64,000 bases of DNA from Cecembia lonarensis LW9 (lineage in GTDB: Bacteria; Bacteroidota; Bacteroidia; Cytophagales; Cyclobacteriaceae): contig NZ_AMGM01000001.1 of the NCBI RefSeq assembly GCF_000298295.1, forward strand, positions 1 through 64,000, given 5' to 3'. A program made the position numbers and the translations under genes. Positions 38,570 to 47,119 of the stretch are shown in pieces (the stretch's first letter is position 1; every line of letters begins with the position of its first letter). A model generated the notes under the pieces. The model had not been told where the DNA came from. It did not search any database and was given only the letters and a program-made list of their open reading frames with translations.

Positions 38570-40294
38570 TTAAGGCTTCAATGCCAGCAATCGCTTTTCA
38601 ATTACATGATTACAGGGATACATATCCAATGCTTTTTGGTAGTATTGGATAGCATTCACAGTGTCTCCTTGCATCAAAAAGCTTTCTGCATAGCTATCCC
38701 ATACATTTTGGCTATGTGGATGCATGCGCGTATTTAAAGCAAAAATTTCCATTGCTTGATCCAAAGCATTTTCCCCTAAAAGATTATAGCCAACGTAATT
38801 GATCAAAAATTCCAAACCAGACAAATGATATTTTGTTGACATGCTATCTAATTTGTTTTCCAAAGCCATCAGTTCTTTTGGCATATCTTGAACGGTTTGG
38901 AACCATTCCATCAAAGATGGCAAAGCTGCTTTATTTTTAGCCTCTTGAAGCATTTCATCCAATGCGATGCGATCAAACACTTTCCCTCTAAGTACTACAC
39001 TTTCAATTTCCCGAATAGCATTGATATCATCCAAAGGATTACTATTCAAAAGGACCAAACTTGCCAATTTCCCTTTTTCAACACTTCCAATTCGATCATT
39101 TTTCATCACTTTGGCTGGATTGAGCGTAGCTGTTTGTAGAGCCTGTAAAGGCGTCATACCTGCCTGCACGTAGATTTCCAATTCATCATGCATACTAAAC
39201 CCAGGGAATGCCCAAGGATTGGGATAATCTGTACCTGCTATGATTTGGGCTTTACTTTCAATCAGGTTAGTTAAAATCTGAAAGTCATTTTGATACAATT
39301 GCTGCATTAACTCTAAGCTTGGCATCATCCGTTGGCTTCCCATGGTCCTTCTTGGTTTCCAGTCCTCTGTCATATAATTAGGCAAATATGAAATCCTAGG
39401 GTCTGATGTGAAAACACTATCCTGCATAGACCTAACCCCCCTCAAGGTAACCATGGTTGGAGAAAACCAATGTTTTGATAAGTCCAATTTTTGAAGCTTT
39501 TCTTTCATCGCTGATGAATCAAAAAATTTCAAGCCCTTCTGTAATGCTTCAATCCGATTACCAACCTCAAACAAACTATCTACTTCCTTCAATTCAAGTT
39601 CAGAATAACCCAACTCCTGCAAGCCATACAGGTGCTCAGAGGTTAGCATTCCCGCCGCTAGGGCGTCAATAATAGAAACTGAATCAGGAACATGGCCTGA
39701 AAATGGAACGCCTAATTCTATGGCTGTTTTTCCAATAGTAAAAAAGCAAGCACTGTCCAACCTAGAATAAACCTTGATAAAATCTGCTCCCTGAGCAACC
39801 TGACAGCGGACTAAAGCTTCCGCTTCTTCCGGAGTGGTTACCTCAGCGGAACTTGGCCAAATTTTAGGTGCTCCATCTGTTAATACTCCCGCAGAATAGA
39901 TGTCGATAATAGGTTTACCGGAGGCTCGCTCTTCATCCATTTTCCTCCTGATTTTCATATCCCCCCACATTTCTCTTGCTCCTACTATACCATTGGCTAC
40001 TAAGAGGTCATTGGTATCTTCATAGTTCCAGTTATTATGCACATGCATATCCCACAGCCCTGGGATCAGGTATTTCCCTGTTACATCCACCACCTCAGTT
40101 CCTGCTTGGGGCTTGATGGTTTTGGTATAAATGGCTGTGATTTCATCACCGTCAATGGCGACTGTTCGGTTAAGAAGCACTTCTCCCGTGACTATATCTA
40201 TGACATTGACATTGGTGATCAAAAGATCATGAGAAGGACTGGAACAAGCAAAAATGATCCATCCTAAGAGTGTGAAAAGTGAGAGTTTTTTCAT
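38570..40294 (-). CDS. Exported amidohydrolase with TPR-like tail (copy 1)
   Basis: 574 residues from the ATG at 40294 (MKKLSLFTLLGWIIFACSSP, lipoprotein signal with the cysteine near residue 17); a longer frame runs into a repeat. Metal-site elements of the imidazolonepropionase-like amidohydrolases are present: HxH in LWDMHVHNNW, a lysine in ADFIKVYSRL, histidines in FSGHVPDS and TSEHLYG, and an aspartate in AGTDYPNPWAF. The last 100 residues look TPR-like (NAIQYYQKALDMYPCN). The substrate is unknown. Its paralogue at 42586 shares most of the sequence. Promoter a carries the shared-regulon motif and the leader contains a word array. Confidence 0.9.
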   Translation of the reverse strand: MKKLSLFTLLGWIIFACSSPSHDLLITNVNVIDIVTGEVLLNRTVAIDGDEITAIYTKTIKPQAGTEVVDVTGKYLIPGLWDMHVHNNWNYEDTNDLLVANGIVGAREMWGDMKIRRKMDEERASGKPIIDIYSAGVLTDGAPKIWPSSAEVTTPEEAEALVRCQVAQGADFIKVYSRLDSACFFTIGKTAIELGVPFSGHVPDSVSIIDALAAGMLTSEHLYGLQELGYSELELKEVDSLFEVGNRIEALQKGLKFFDSSAMKEKLQKLDLSKHWFSPTMVTLRGVRSMQDSVFTSDPRISYLPNYMTEDWKPRRTMGSQRMMPSLELMQQLYQNDFQILTNLIESKAQIIAGTDYPNPWAFPGFSMHDELEIYVQAGMTPLQALQTATLNPAKVMKNDRIGSVEKGKLASLVLLNSNPLDDINAIREIESVVLRGKVFDRIALDEMLQEAKNKAALPSLMEWFQTVQDMPKELMALENKLDSMSTKYHLSGLEFLINYVGYNLLGENALDQAMEIFALNTRMHPHSQNVWDSYAESFLMQGDTVNAIQYYQKALDMYPCNHVIEKRLLALKP

Positions 40295-40312
40295 GTGTTT
40301 TTGGTTTTGGGG

Positions 40313-40433
40313 TTCACGCAACGAGCCCAGCGGGATACGCAACGAGCGCAAAGGAAAGCGCGGCGAGCACATCGATTTATTTTATCATCGCGCTGCGCCC
40401 GTTGCGTAATATCCGTTGCATTCGTTGCGTGAA
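40313..40433. repeat. Inverted word array in the leader of amidohydrolase-1
   Basis: TTCACGCAACGA (40313-40324) and TCGTTGCGTGAA (40422-40433) are perfect inverses. Between them the word ACGCAACGAG recurs forward and CGTTGCGT recurs inverted, with GCGC-rich steps. It would fold into one long hairpin in the mRNA, between the predicted transcript start near 40438 and the ATG at 40294. Confidence 0.8.
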
Positions 40434-40443
40434 ACAATTTTCC

Positions 40444-40492
40444 TAAATTTCCCTGAAATTCATCAAGCCTACAATACCCTAATTATGTGATT
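40444..40492 (-). promoter_or_regulatory. Shared-regulon promoter a (amidohydrolase-1)
   Basis: On the minus strand AATCACATAATTA then GGGTATTGT (40492-40471), one mismatch to consensus. The -7-like GAAATTTA lies at 40451-40444, 41 bases from the motif start. The leader is about 144 bases. Confidence 0.65.
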
Positions 40493-40535
40493 AGTAGAGG
40501 GGATTGCTCTGTTCATCACCTTTAAAAACTAGATA

Positions 40536-41267
40536 CTAACCCAAATGCTTTAAAAACACTTGCGACCAAAATTCAGTAGATGGTAAGAAAAAGGTCAAAA
40601 ACATAAGTACCAACAAAGTAAGAAGTCCATAGAAAGGATATTTTGGGAATTTTTTAGCCACTATCCAATCATGGAGTAAAACAGCTAAAGGAAAGGAAAA
40701 ATAAATAATTACTGTCCCTGTGATGATCGAAGACGGGGCCAACCATTCCAGTAATCGGGCAGTAGCAGGTCCGGTAAAAGCCATGGAAGCAAACAACATC
40801 ATGGTTCGATGCAAGGCTTTATTATTTCGGTTGATTAAGCCAATACAAACCATAGAAGAAAAAGTAACCAAAGCAAAAATATCATTGGTCCATTGAACAT
40901 TCTGAAACCAGAACCTATCGGAATTAGTCACATCCAGAAATCCCAATGCTAACATTCTTGGTGCAAACCCCATCATGACAGGAATAGCAGAAATCACGGC
41001 TAAGAAAGCAATGACCCCTAAGCCCCAACCCAAACGCATATGCCATTTGATCTTATTGGAATTTATCAAAGCAGATTGCACCACCAATAGCACATACCAT
41101 GCGGTCATCAAAACCCCATGCAGGACAAAAAGTATCGGCAAGCTATCCATTTGCATATGTCTAGGCTGATCGAAAAAAGGTCTTAGATAAAACCTTGGCC
41201 CAAAGCCCAGTAAAACCAGCAACAAAAGTAGGATGGTGATGAGTAAGTAAAAGCGAGAGTTTTTCAT
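40536..41267 (-). CDS. Polytopic membrane protein (DUF2306-like, tentative)
   Basis: 243 residues from the ATG at 41267 (MKNSRFYLLITILLLLLVLL); the longer frame extends into repeat sequence. About seven membrane helices. The conserved histidines sit at helix ends (FVLHGVLMTAWYVLL, IKWHMRLGWGLGV, KALHRTMMLF), as in heme- or quinone-handling membrane families, so the DUF2306 link is a guess from pattern. Promoter b with the shared-regulon motif lies upstream and the leader contains a short array. It sits between amidohydrolase-1 and the HExxH peptidase. Confidence 0.75.
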   Translation of the reverse strand: MKNSRFYLLITILLLLLVLLGFGPRFYLRPFFDQPRHMQMDSLPILFVLHGVLMTAWYVLLVVQSALINSNKIKWHMRLGWGLGVIAFLAVISAIPVMMGFAPRMLALGFLDVTNSDRFWFQNVQWTNDIFALVTFSSMVCIGLINRNNKALHRTMMLFASMAFTGPATARLLEWLAPSSIITGTVIIYFSFPLAVLLHDWIVAKKFPKYPFYGLLTLLVLMFLTFFLPSTEFWSQVFLKHLG

Positions 41268-41286
41268 AGTGTTTTGGTTTTTGGGG

Positions 41287-41354
41287 TTCACGCGGAACTT
41301 GTCCTGAGTATCGGGACAAGGTTTGCGTTTATTCCGTAGCGAACGCCGCGTGAA
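41287..41354. repeat. Inverted word array in the leader of the membrane protein gene
   Basis: TTCACGCGG (41287-41295) and CCGCGTGAA (41346-41354) are perfect inverses, with an inner CTTGTCC/GGACAAG hairpin. It lies between the predicted transcript start near 41359 and the ATG at 41267. Confidence 0.7.
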
Positions 41355-41364
41355 ACTTTTCACC

Positions 41365-41413
41365 TAAATTTCCCTGAAATTCATCACGCCCACAATACCC
41401 TAATGATGTGAGT
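41365..41413 (-). promoter_or_regulatory. Shared-regulon promoter b (membrane protein)
   Basis: On the minus strand ACTCACATCATTA then GGGTATTGT (41413-41392), two mismatches at the left end. The -7-like GAAATTTA is at 41372-41365. The 45 bases after the motif match site a almost exactly, so sites a and b are duplicates. Confidence 0.6.
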
Positions 41414-41467
41414 CGATCTTTTAAGCATATACTAACATTAGCTACTAATTAATAGAGTCAACTATTA

Positions 41468-42355
41468 TCACCACTCTTCCATCAAAACTTTGAAATAGGG
41501 ATGAACTTCTGAGGCAAGTTTATTTTTCAGTTCATCCTCAGATAGCTTATCTTGGTATTCCCCAAGAAAATCCCAAAGTTTCTTCATAACCTCTACCCCA
41601 GCTTCATCATATAGCTGACTAGCCGCCTGAATGAATCGGAATTGGTACCAACCGTAATTTTGGGGAGCCTCAATGACAATTTTCATTCTATTCTCTTCAA
41701 AAGTCTCCAAACTCCTATATTGATGGGGGGCTTTATCATTTGCAACTTGGTAATCGGCCAATACTTTTAAACCACTTACCCATTCGGGTCTTTCTGTTTG
41801 TGTGTATGCGAAAGCAGCAAGGTTACAAAATATCTCTTCCAGCCATATCCGCTGCGATTCTCTTTGACCATTAAAAAGCCATAGATGAAACAATTCATGG
41901 ATAGTGCCCAGATCGAAAAAAAACCTGGCACTCATTCCTCCATTTTCTATTCCATAGGTTTCTTGAAATAACTCTCTGTCAGGAGATTGTAGTGCATTAG
42001 GATTTGGCAAATGGGCCGCCCAAAAAAAGTTATCATCAGAAGCCACGATGATAGCATTGTCTGTACGACGCCAATGGGGCATTCCATAAATCAACTGCTT
42101 ATTGGTATAAATACCCCAATCGTCCTTGTTTAGGACAAGCAGATTTACTTCCAACTCCTTTTCTCCCAGAGTTTTAGAATAGAACCTATTTGCGTCATTG
42201 GTCAATACACCTAAAAACAAAGGATTATCCTCTGTCTCATGGGAATAGAAAAGATTGATATTACCGGCTTCATAATATCTCAGATCGGAAAAATCCTGAG
42301 AAAAACTTTGAAGGCTGCATATTACAAGCAAAAGAATAGAATGGAGTGTCTTCAT
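41468..42355 (-). CDS. Exported zinc metallopeptidase-like protein (HExxH)
   Basis: 295 residues: signal peptide (about 1-19, ending SLQSFSQ), then one domain. A zincin motif, H153-E-L-F-H157 in TIHELFHLWLFNG, is followed 16-17 residues later by WLEEIF (E173/E174), a plausible third ligand as in gluzincins. The rest does not match a named peptidase family that I recognise. It is probably periplasmic or secreted. It is a single gene behind shared-regulon promoter c, and the upstream leader holds an imperfect array. Confidence 0.75.
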   Translation of the reverse strand: MKTLHSILLLVICSLQSFSQDFSDLRYYEAGNINLFYSHETEDNPLFLGVLTNDANRFYSKTLGEKELEVNLLVLNKDDWGIYTNKQLIYGMPHWRRTDNAIIVASDDNFFWAAHLPNPNALQSPDRELFQETYGIENGGMSARFFFDLGTIHELFHLWLFNGQRESQRIWLEEIFCNLAAFAYTQTERPEWVSGLKVLADYQVANDKAPHQYRSLETFEENRMKIVIEAPQNYGWYQFRFIQAASQLYDEAGVEVMKKLWDFLGEYQDKLSEDELKNKLASEVHPYFKVLMEEW

Positions 42356-42424
42356 GGCTATGGTTTGTTCTTTAGGTTTATTTAGAATTGAACTCTTTTG
42401 TGATCATGATTTCCAAATAGTTGG

Positions 42425-42505
42425 ATTCACACAGCGAACTCTATGAATTTAATAACATCCCGTAGTGCCCGTAGCGTTTTTTCGCTGCATGCGTAGCGTG
42501 AAACC
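42425..42505. repeat. Imperfect inverted word array in the leader of the HExxH gene
   Basis: The left end TTCACACAGCGAA and right words TTCGCTGCAT and GTAGCGTGAAAC form an imperfect inverted pair. The right half is nearly identical to that of the array at 46930-47020. It ends just below the predicted transcript start near 42507. Confidence 0.6.
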
Positions 42506-42512
42506 ATTCCCC

Positions 42513-42561
42513 TAAATTTCTCTCTATTTCAAGTTGCCTACAATACCTTAATGATGTGATA
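42513..42561 (-). promoter_or_regulatory. Shared-regulon promoter c (HExxH peptidase)
   Basis: On the minus strand TATCACATCATTA then AGGTATTGT (42561-42540), one mismatch. The -7-like GAAATTTA is at 42520-42513. The following bases match site d closely. Confidence 0.65.
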
Positions 42562-42585
42562 AGGGGTTCATCTAGAAACATGATA

Positions 42586-44418
42586 CTAGTGATTATGGAA
42601 CATACAGGGAATCCTGGCAGCCAAATAGATCGGTTCCTTTTGTTTGTATTTTTGTCCAAAGGCCAAAGGTTCATCAAGTTCTTTGATCCAGCGTTCAATA
42701 ATATTCAAGCAAGGGTAAACTTCAAGGGCTCTTTGGTAGGTGGCTTTAGCCATTTCTTTATTTTTGGTATACTTATAAATTGCCCCTGCTCCTTCTATTG
42801 CATACACAAAATCGGGATATAACTCAGTAGTGAGTTTTGCTATGGCTTCTGCTTCTGCTTTTTTATCTTCCATGAAAAATTTCCACCCCGTAGAAAGCAA
42901 CATATTCCATCTCACAGGAAATTCATCATCAATACTTTCTCTATTGTTCAGAAATGTCTGAATGGCACTTTCTATGCCATCTGCTTCCATCCGTGGTGCA
43001 AACCATTCATGAATATGTTTGGCATTCGCCAGTTTTTTGGCCTTCTGAAGCATACCATCCAAGTGATCCCGATCTAAATGCCTGCCTCTCAGGACTAATG
43101 CATAAATGTCCTGCGCATGATGGATATCTTCCAATGGATTGGCATTGAGTAAAACCAAATTCGCTAATTTCCCTGCTTTCACCTCCCCTATTTTGTCATT
43201 TTTCATAAACTGGGCAGGATTGATAGTGGCTGTTTGTAAAGCTTGAAGAGGCGTCATTCCTAACCTTACAAAAATTTGCAACTCTTCCTGCAAACTGAAT
43301 CCAGCATAGATGTAGGGAATGATGTAGTCAGTTCCAGCAAGTATCTTGGCTTTGGACTCAATCAACATTTTAATATAAGCCTCCTGTTCAACGACATACA
43401 GGCTATCATCGACAAACTGTATACTATCAGGTTTAGTTGAACCATACAAAGGACTATCCAACCAAATATCTTCTGAACTTCCACCTTGAAACTTTTCAAT
43501 GATAGTCACATATTCATTTCTTGGGTCAGATTCCATTTTCTCTTTAAACACCTTTAATACGCCAAAAAGCGCAACATACGTTGGGCAGAACCAAATGTCC
43601 TCAGCACTCAACTTCTCCAGTCGGGTTTGAGCTATTGTTGTGTTTTTGTTGTTTCGGATGTAACCATAGGACTCTCCCCAATTCCTTTGTTCGCGCATTT
43701 GCCTGACCGTATCCAATTGCTCTGTAGTAATAAAAAGCGTCTCCAGTCCGAACAAATGATCATCAATTCTATGGCCTGCTGCTACGGCCTCCTCTAATGT
43801 GACCGCGGTGGGAACATGGCCGGCAGCCATAACACCACGCCTATTGGCTTCATCCATCAAAGCAAAATACACCTCCTTTTTCAACCCACTGTAAGGCTTT
43901 AAAAAATCAACTCCTTGATCTACCTGGCAATTCACCAAAGCTCTTGCTTGTTCCTCGGTCTCCGCCTCAGAAGAACCCCACATGCTTGGGGCGCTATCAA
44001 TCAAACTTCCCGAAGTAAAAACCTCAACCCCATGATACATACCTTTTTGATTCTCTACCCTTAGTCGTTTGGCTTGCTGCGGGTCTCCCCAAGGATCTCT
44101 CACACCAAGTACCCCATTAGGGATCAAAAGCAAGTCATTATCTCTAGGGTACCAATGGTAGTGCGCATGCATATCCCACAACCCCGGGATTAGAAATTTC
44201 CCTGTTCCATCTACCTCTACAGTGTTTTTTACAGCTTTAATGTTTTTGGTGTAGATGGCGGTTATTTCATCTCCGTCAATGGCAACAGTTCGGTTGGGGA
44301 GTACCTCACCGGTGACTACGTCTATGACATTGACATTGGTGATGAGGAGTTCGTGAGAGGGATTGGAGCAGGCGATAAAGAAAATGGTGGCCAGGCTTAA
44401 AACACTTAATTTTATCAT
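42586..44418 (-). CDS. Exported amidohydrolase with TPR-like tail (copy 2)
   Basis: 610 residues from the ATG at 44418 (MIKLSVLSLATIFFIACSNP, lipoprotein signal). It is a paralogue of the gene at 38570; the N-terminal part HELLITNVNVIDVVTGEVL is almost the same. The metal-site elements match: LWDMHAHYHW, VDFLKPYSGL, MAAGHVPTAV, DDHLFGLE, AGTDYIIPYIY. The C-terminal TPR-like part is longer (KATYQRALEVYPCLNII). I see no shared-regulon motif upstream, unlike copy 1; it follows the GC-rich DUF418-3 gene, and a 12-pair hairpin lies in the gap. Confidence 0.9.
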   Translation of the reverse strand: MIKLSVLSLATIFFIACSNPSHELLITNVNVIDVVTGEVLPNRTVAIDGDEITAIYTKNIKAVKNTVEVDGTGKFLIPGLWDMHAHYHWYPRDNDLLLIPNGVLGVRDPWGDPQQAKRLRVENQKGMYHGVEVFTSGSLIDSAPSMWGSSEAETEEQARALVNCQVDQGVDFLKPYSGLKKEVYFALMDEANRRGVMAAGHVPTAVTLEEAVAAGHRIDDHLFGLETLFITTEQLDTVRQMREQRNWGESYGYIRNNKNTTIAQTRLEKLSAEDIWFCPTYVALFGVLKVFKEKMESDPRNEYVTIIEKFQGGSSEDIWLDSPLYGSTKPDSIQFVDDSLYVVEQEAYIKMLIESKAKILAGTDYIIPYIYAGFSLQEELQIFVRLGMTPLQALQTATINPAQFMKNDKIGEVKAGKLANLVLLNANPLEDIHHAQDIYALVLRGRHLDRDHLDGMLQKAKKLANAKHIHEWFAPRMEADGIESAIQTFLNNRESIDDEFPVRWNMLLSTGWKFFMEDKKAEAEAIAKLTTELYPDFVYAIEGAGAIYKYTKNKEMAKATYQRALEVYPCLNIIERWIKELDEPLAFGQKYKQKEPIYLAARIPCMFHNH

Positions 44419-44458
44419 GATTATTAAGGCTATATTCAATTGTTAAGGGCAATTTTTA

Positions 44459-44504
44459 AGTTGGTCAAAGGAAAATGGTTTGAGACTTTTCTCTTTGACC
44501 AACT
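44459..44504. repeat. 12-pair inverted repeat between DUF418-3 and amidohydrolase-2
   Basis: AGTTGGTCAAAG (44459-44470) and CTTTGACCAACT (44493-44504) are perfect inverses around a 22-base loop. No T-run follows on the minus strand. It could be a weak terminator for the DUF418 gene or an operator for the amidohydrolase. Confidence 0.6.
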
Positions 44505-44606
44505 ATCTAAAGGGTGGTCCTTGGTTCTCCGGAGCAGGTGGATACGATTGTTCCGTGAGGGAGGGACTCTAGGAAGTCGCTTGTGTGGCCTAACCAAGTT
44601 GCCACA

Positions 44607-45842
44607 TTAAGGAGCGCTATGGCTTTCACGACGCCATTGGGGCCGAAGGCCTTCGATTGCCCAGCGCCACAACCACTCCAGCGGACCAGAACGGTAACGC
44701 TTAAGCCACCAGATGGACAACAGGACTTGAAAGGTAGCGAGCAATAGTCCGATCGGTACGGCCAGTGCCGGACCGATGCGACCGTACAGCCCCAGCCCCA
44801 CACCATAGAAGATGACCCATGCGAACACAGACTGCATGATATAGTGGGTCAGGGTCATGCGGCCGGCTGGGGCCAGCCATCGAAGCACCCGAATCCATAA
44901 TGGGTGAGTGCACAGCAGCGTGATGGTGCCGACATAACCGAGCATCAACATCGGAGCGGCGGCTAAGAAGGCGATGCCGAGTAAAAGAAATAACCAGACC
45001 GGCGAAGCGGGATCAAGCTGTGGCATGATGAGCGAGCTACTTTGGAGCAACAACCCGAACACCAGACCAACCACCATGAGCCGCTTTAGTGCTTTGCGAT
45101 GAACCATGGGATCCTGCAGCCAGCCCTTGCGCGCCAGCCATAACCCGAGCAAAAAGTTGCCGAGTATGGGCATACCGAATCCTATCAAAAATCCCGGCAA
45201 GTAGGTGCTCGTGGCCAGGCGATGGTTGATGCTCAGGATTTCGCGAGGCGAATCCGATGTGAATGCCACGAAAATCTCAGACTGAGGTGGACGTCCGGCC
45301 ATGAAATCAAGGCCTAAGGCTTGGAGGAGGCCGTAGCCCACTATAGGGGCGAGTACGGTAAGAAATCCGACTAAGGGCAGAAGCGCTTTGTTCGGCAGGC
45401 GCCATAATAGCAGCATCAGCAAGCCGGCCATCGCGTACAAACGCAGAATCTCGAAGTAGTAAATCAAGTGGCCATGCACCAATCCAATCATGGCAAGCAG
45501 AACCATGCGCTTTATGAACATGCGCTCGAAGGATCTGCCGCTCTGCTCAGATCGGGCAAGCTGCAGGGCAAAAGACACTCCGAACATCAGCGCGAACAGG
45601 GCCCTTGCCTTATCCCGCAGGAAGAAGTCAACTAGGCCACCGACCGTGGGGTTAAGCGCCGCCATTGGTAGTTCAGGAACATGCTCCTCGGGAATGGTCC
45701 AGTCCCAGCCGGTGAAATCAAATGAGCAATGTACAATCAGGATCAAGACAAGTGCCATACCGCGCAGGATATCGATGGTCTGGTTGCGGCCTGTGGGTAC
45801 GGGTCCGGATGAGGGAGTAATAGCGTTCATGTTGAAATCCAT
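44607..45842 (-). CDS. DUF418 family membrane protein (copy 3), GC-rich
   Basis: 411 residues, about 9-10 membrane helices. It opens RNQTIDILRGMALVLILIVH and ends RSGPLEWLWRWAIEGLRPQW. The sequence is clearly GC-richer than everything around it, with many GCG, CGG, GGC and CTG codons and a protein rich in alanine, arginine and tryptophan. The GC-rich stretch spans about 44,520-45,840, only a little more than the gene. This points to recent transfer from a high-GC donor. It is less like copies 1 and 2 than they are to each other. Function unknown. Confidence 0.9.
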   Translation of the reverse strand: MDFNMNAITPSSGPVPTGRNQTIDILRGMALVLILIVHCSFDFTGWDWTIPEEHVPELPMAALNPTVGGLVDFFLRDKARALFALMFGVSFALQLARSEQSGRSFERMFIKRMVLLAMIGLVHGHLIYYFEILRLYAMAGLLMLLLWRLPNKALLPLVGFLTVLAPIVGYGLLQALGLDFMAGRPPQSEIFVAFTSDSPREILSINHRLATSTYLPGFLIGFGMPILGNFLLGLWLARKGWLQDPMVHRKALKRLMVVGLVFGLLLQSSSLIMPQLDPASPVWLFLLLGIAFLAAAPMLMLGYVGTITLLCTHPLWIRVLRWLAPAGRMTLTHYIMQSVFAWVIFYGVGLGLYGRIGPALAVPIGLLLATFQVLLSIWWLKRYRSGPLEWLWRWAIEGLRPQWRRESHSAP

Positions 45843-46002
45843 TTACATGTTTTAAAAATATTGATATCCAGACCTTTGTTTCTAAAAACACTAGAATGGC
45901 TAATGCGTATAACAATACCGAAGAAGGTAGAGCCAGATGCTTCAGAACGTAGTTTATGTTTACTTGATCCTATGTTCACTATTTTTCGTCAATATAGAAT
46001 GA

Positions 46003-46809
46003 TCACAATGACTTAGAAATTTCTTTGATCTGCTTAGCCATCATTACCCTTGCCAGTCTAGGAAAAAAGCGACCCAAAAAAACAAAGACTTTTCCATGGC
46101 CTGTGATGACTGCTAGCTTTTTCCGTTTGTCAATGGCCCGGATCATATCTTTAACTGCTTTGTCTGTTGGCCACATAAGATTGGAAGGGCGTGGATCCTT
46201 GGCATTGGGGTTAAAATGGCCTTTATTGTCCACTCTCGTGATATTACTGTCAACAAAACCAGGATGAATTGTCGTGCAAGTTACTCCTGTACCCAAAAGT
46301 TCTACCTGAAGAGACTCACCGATATTATGCACTGCAGCTTTACTTGCGCCATAGGCGCTGAGGTATGGATTGGGAATATACGCAGCAATACTACCAATCA
46401 ATACCAACCTTCCTTTGGTCTTCTTTAGCTCTGGCAATACATACTTCACCGTCATCGCAAGTCCGATTACATTAATAGCCAGTTGCCTAGTCCACTCCTC
46501 CCGACTGAGGTTCTCCAAAAACTCGATCACCCCGCCCCCTGCATTGGCCACAGCAATATCAATTTTACCATATTGATCCACAATTTGACTGATTGCACGT
46601 TGAATGGAAGATTCGTCTGTCACATCACAGAAAACGGCAAATGCATCTCCGCCTTGTTTTACTATTTCTTTGACGAGCGCATCTAACAAATCCATACGCC
46701 GTGCGGATACCGCCACAGCATAATTTTTAGCCCCATATTGCAGTGCCATTTCCCTTCCTATTCCGGAGGAAGCACCGGTAATCCAAACTACTTGTTTTGA
46801 TGTTTTCAT
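46003..46809 (-). CDS. Short-chain dehydrogenase/reductase
   Basis: 268 residues, a complete classical SDR. Seen in order: the cofactor loop TGASSGIGREM, the NAG segment ANAGGGV, the catalytic serine in LIGSIAAYIP, and the YGASK motif with tyrosine and lysine (SAYGASKAAVHNIGE). The C-terminus is basic (MAKQIKEISKSL). The substrate is unknown; it resembles the general 3-oxoacyl/DltE-like SDRs. Read from shared-regulon promoter d through a leader of about 214 bases that contains a word array. Confidence 0.92.
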   Translation of the reverse strand: MKTSKQVVWITGASSGIGREMALQYGAKNYAVAVSARRMDLLDALVKEIVKQGGDAFAVFCDVTDESSIQRAISQIVDQYGKIDIAVANAGGGVIEFLENLSREEWTRQLAINVIGLAMTVKYVLPELKKTKGRLVLIGSIAAYIPNPYLSAYGASKAAVHNIGESLQVELLGTGVTCTTIHPGFVDSNITRVDNKGHFNPNAKDPRPSNLMWPTDKAVKDMIRAIDKRKKLAVITGHGKVFVFLGRFFPRLARVMMAKQIKEISKSL

Positions 46810-46929
46810 CTATCTTATATATAGGATTATCTAATGTGAAATACGCGCTATTTAAAGAGTTTACACGCTGAAAATGCATGATAGTCAGGCATAAGCAGGA
46901 GTGAAATATTTAAAGATTTTTCGTTATGG

Positions 46930-47020
46930 GGTTCTCGCGGTGCGCGCCACGGAATACGCAAAGACCGCAGCTATTTCTTTGCGATTGTTGCGTTTTTCCG
47001 CTGCGTGCGTAGCGTGAAAC
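46930..47020. repeat. Inverted word array in the leader of the SDR gene
   Basis: Left words CTCGCGGTGCGCG, ACGCAAAGACCGCAG; right words TTGCGATTGTTGCG, CCGCTGCGTGCGTAGCGTG. The left and right halves are imperfect inverses. It lies between the predicted transcript start near 47023 and the SDR ATG. Confidence 0.65.
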
Positions 47021-47028
47021 CATTCCCC

Positions 47029-47077
47029 TAAATTTCCCTGAATTTCAAGTTGCCCACAATACCCTAATGATGTGATA
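47029..47077 (-). promoter_or_regulatory. Shared-regulon promoter d (SDR)
   Basis: On the minus strand TATCACATCATTA then GGGTATTGT (47077-47056), a perfect match to consensus. The -7-like GAAATTTA is at 47036-47029. Confidence 0.7.
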
Positions 47078-47119
47078 GGTGAAATTTTGAGAAATTGAAA
47101 AATCAATACAACCTAGTCT

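Noticed and set aside
38570-40372. Long N-terminal extensions of the amidohydrolase, membrane protein and YceI frames (for example MCSPRFPLRSLRIPLG)
   Set aside because: These residues are encoded by the CGC-type repeats and precede clear signal peptides; they are leader sequence read as protein.
44459-44504. Strong terminator for DUF418-3
   Set aside because: Good 12-pair stem but a 22-base loop and no T-run on the minus strand; kept only as an inverted repeat.
40444-47077. The 22-base motif as a transposon end
   Set aside because: Sites e, f, g and h have unrelated flanks, all sites share orientation with the downstream gene, and a -7-like box lies at one fixed distance; this fits a promoter element better.
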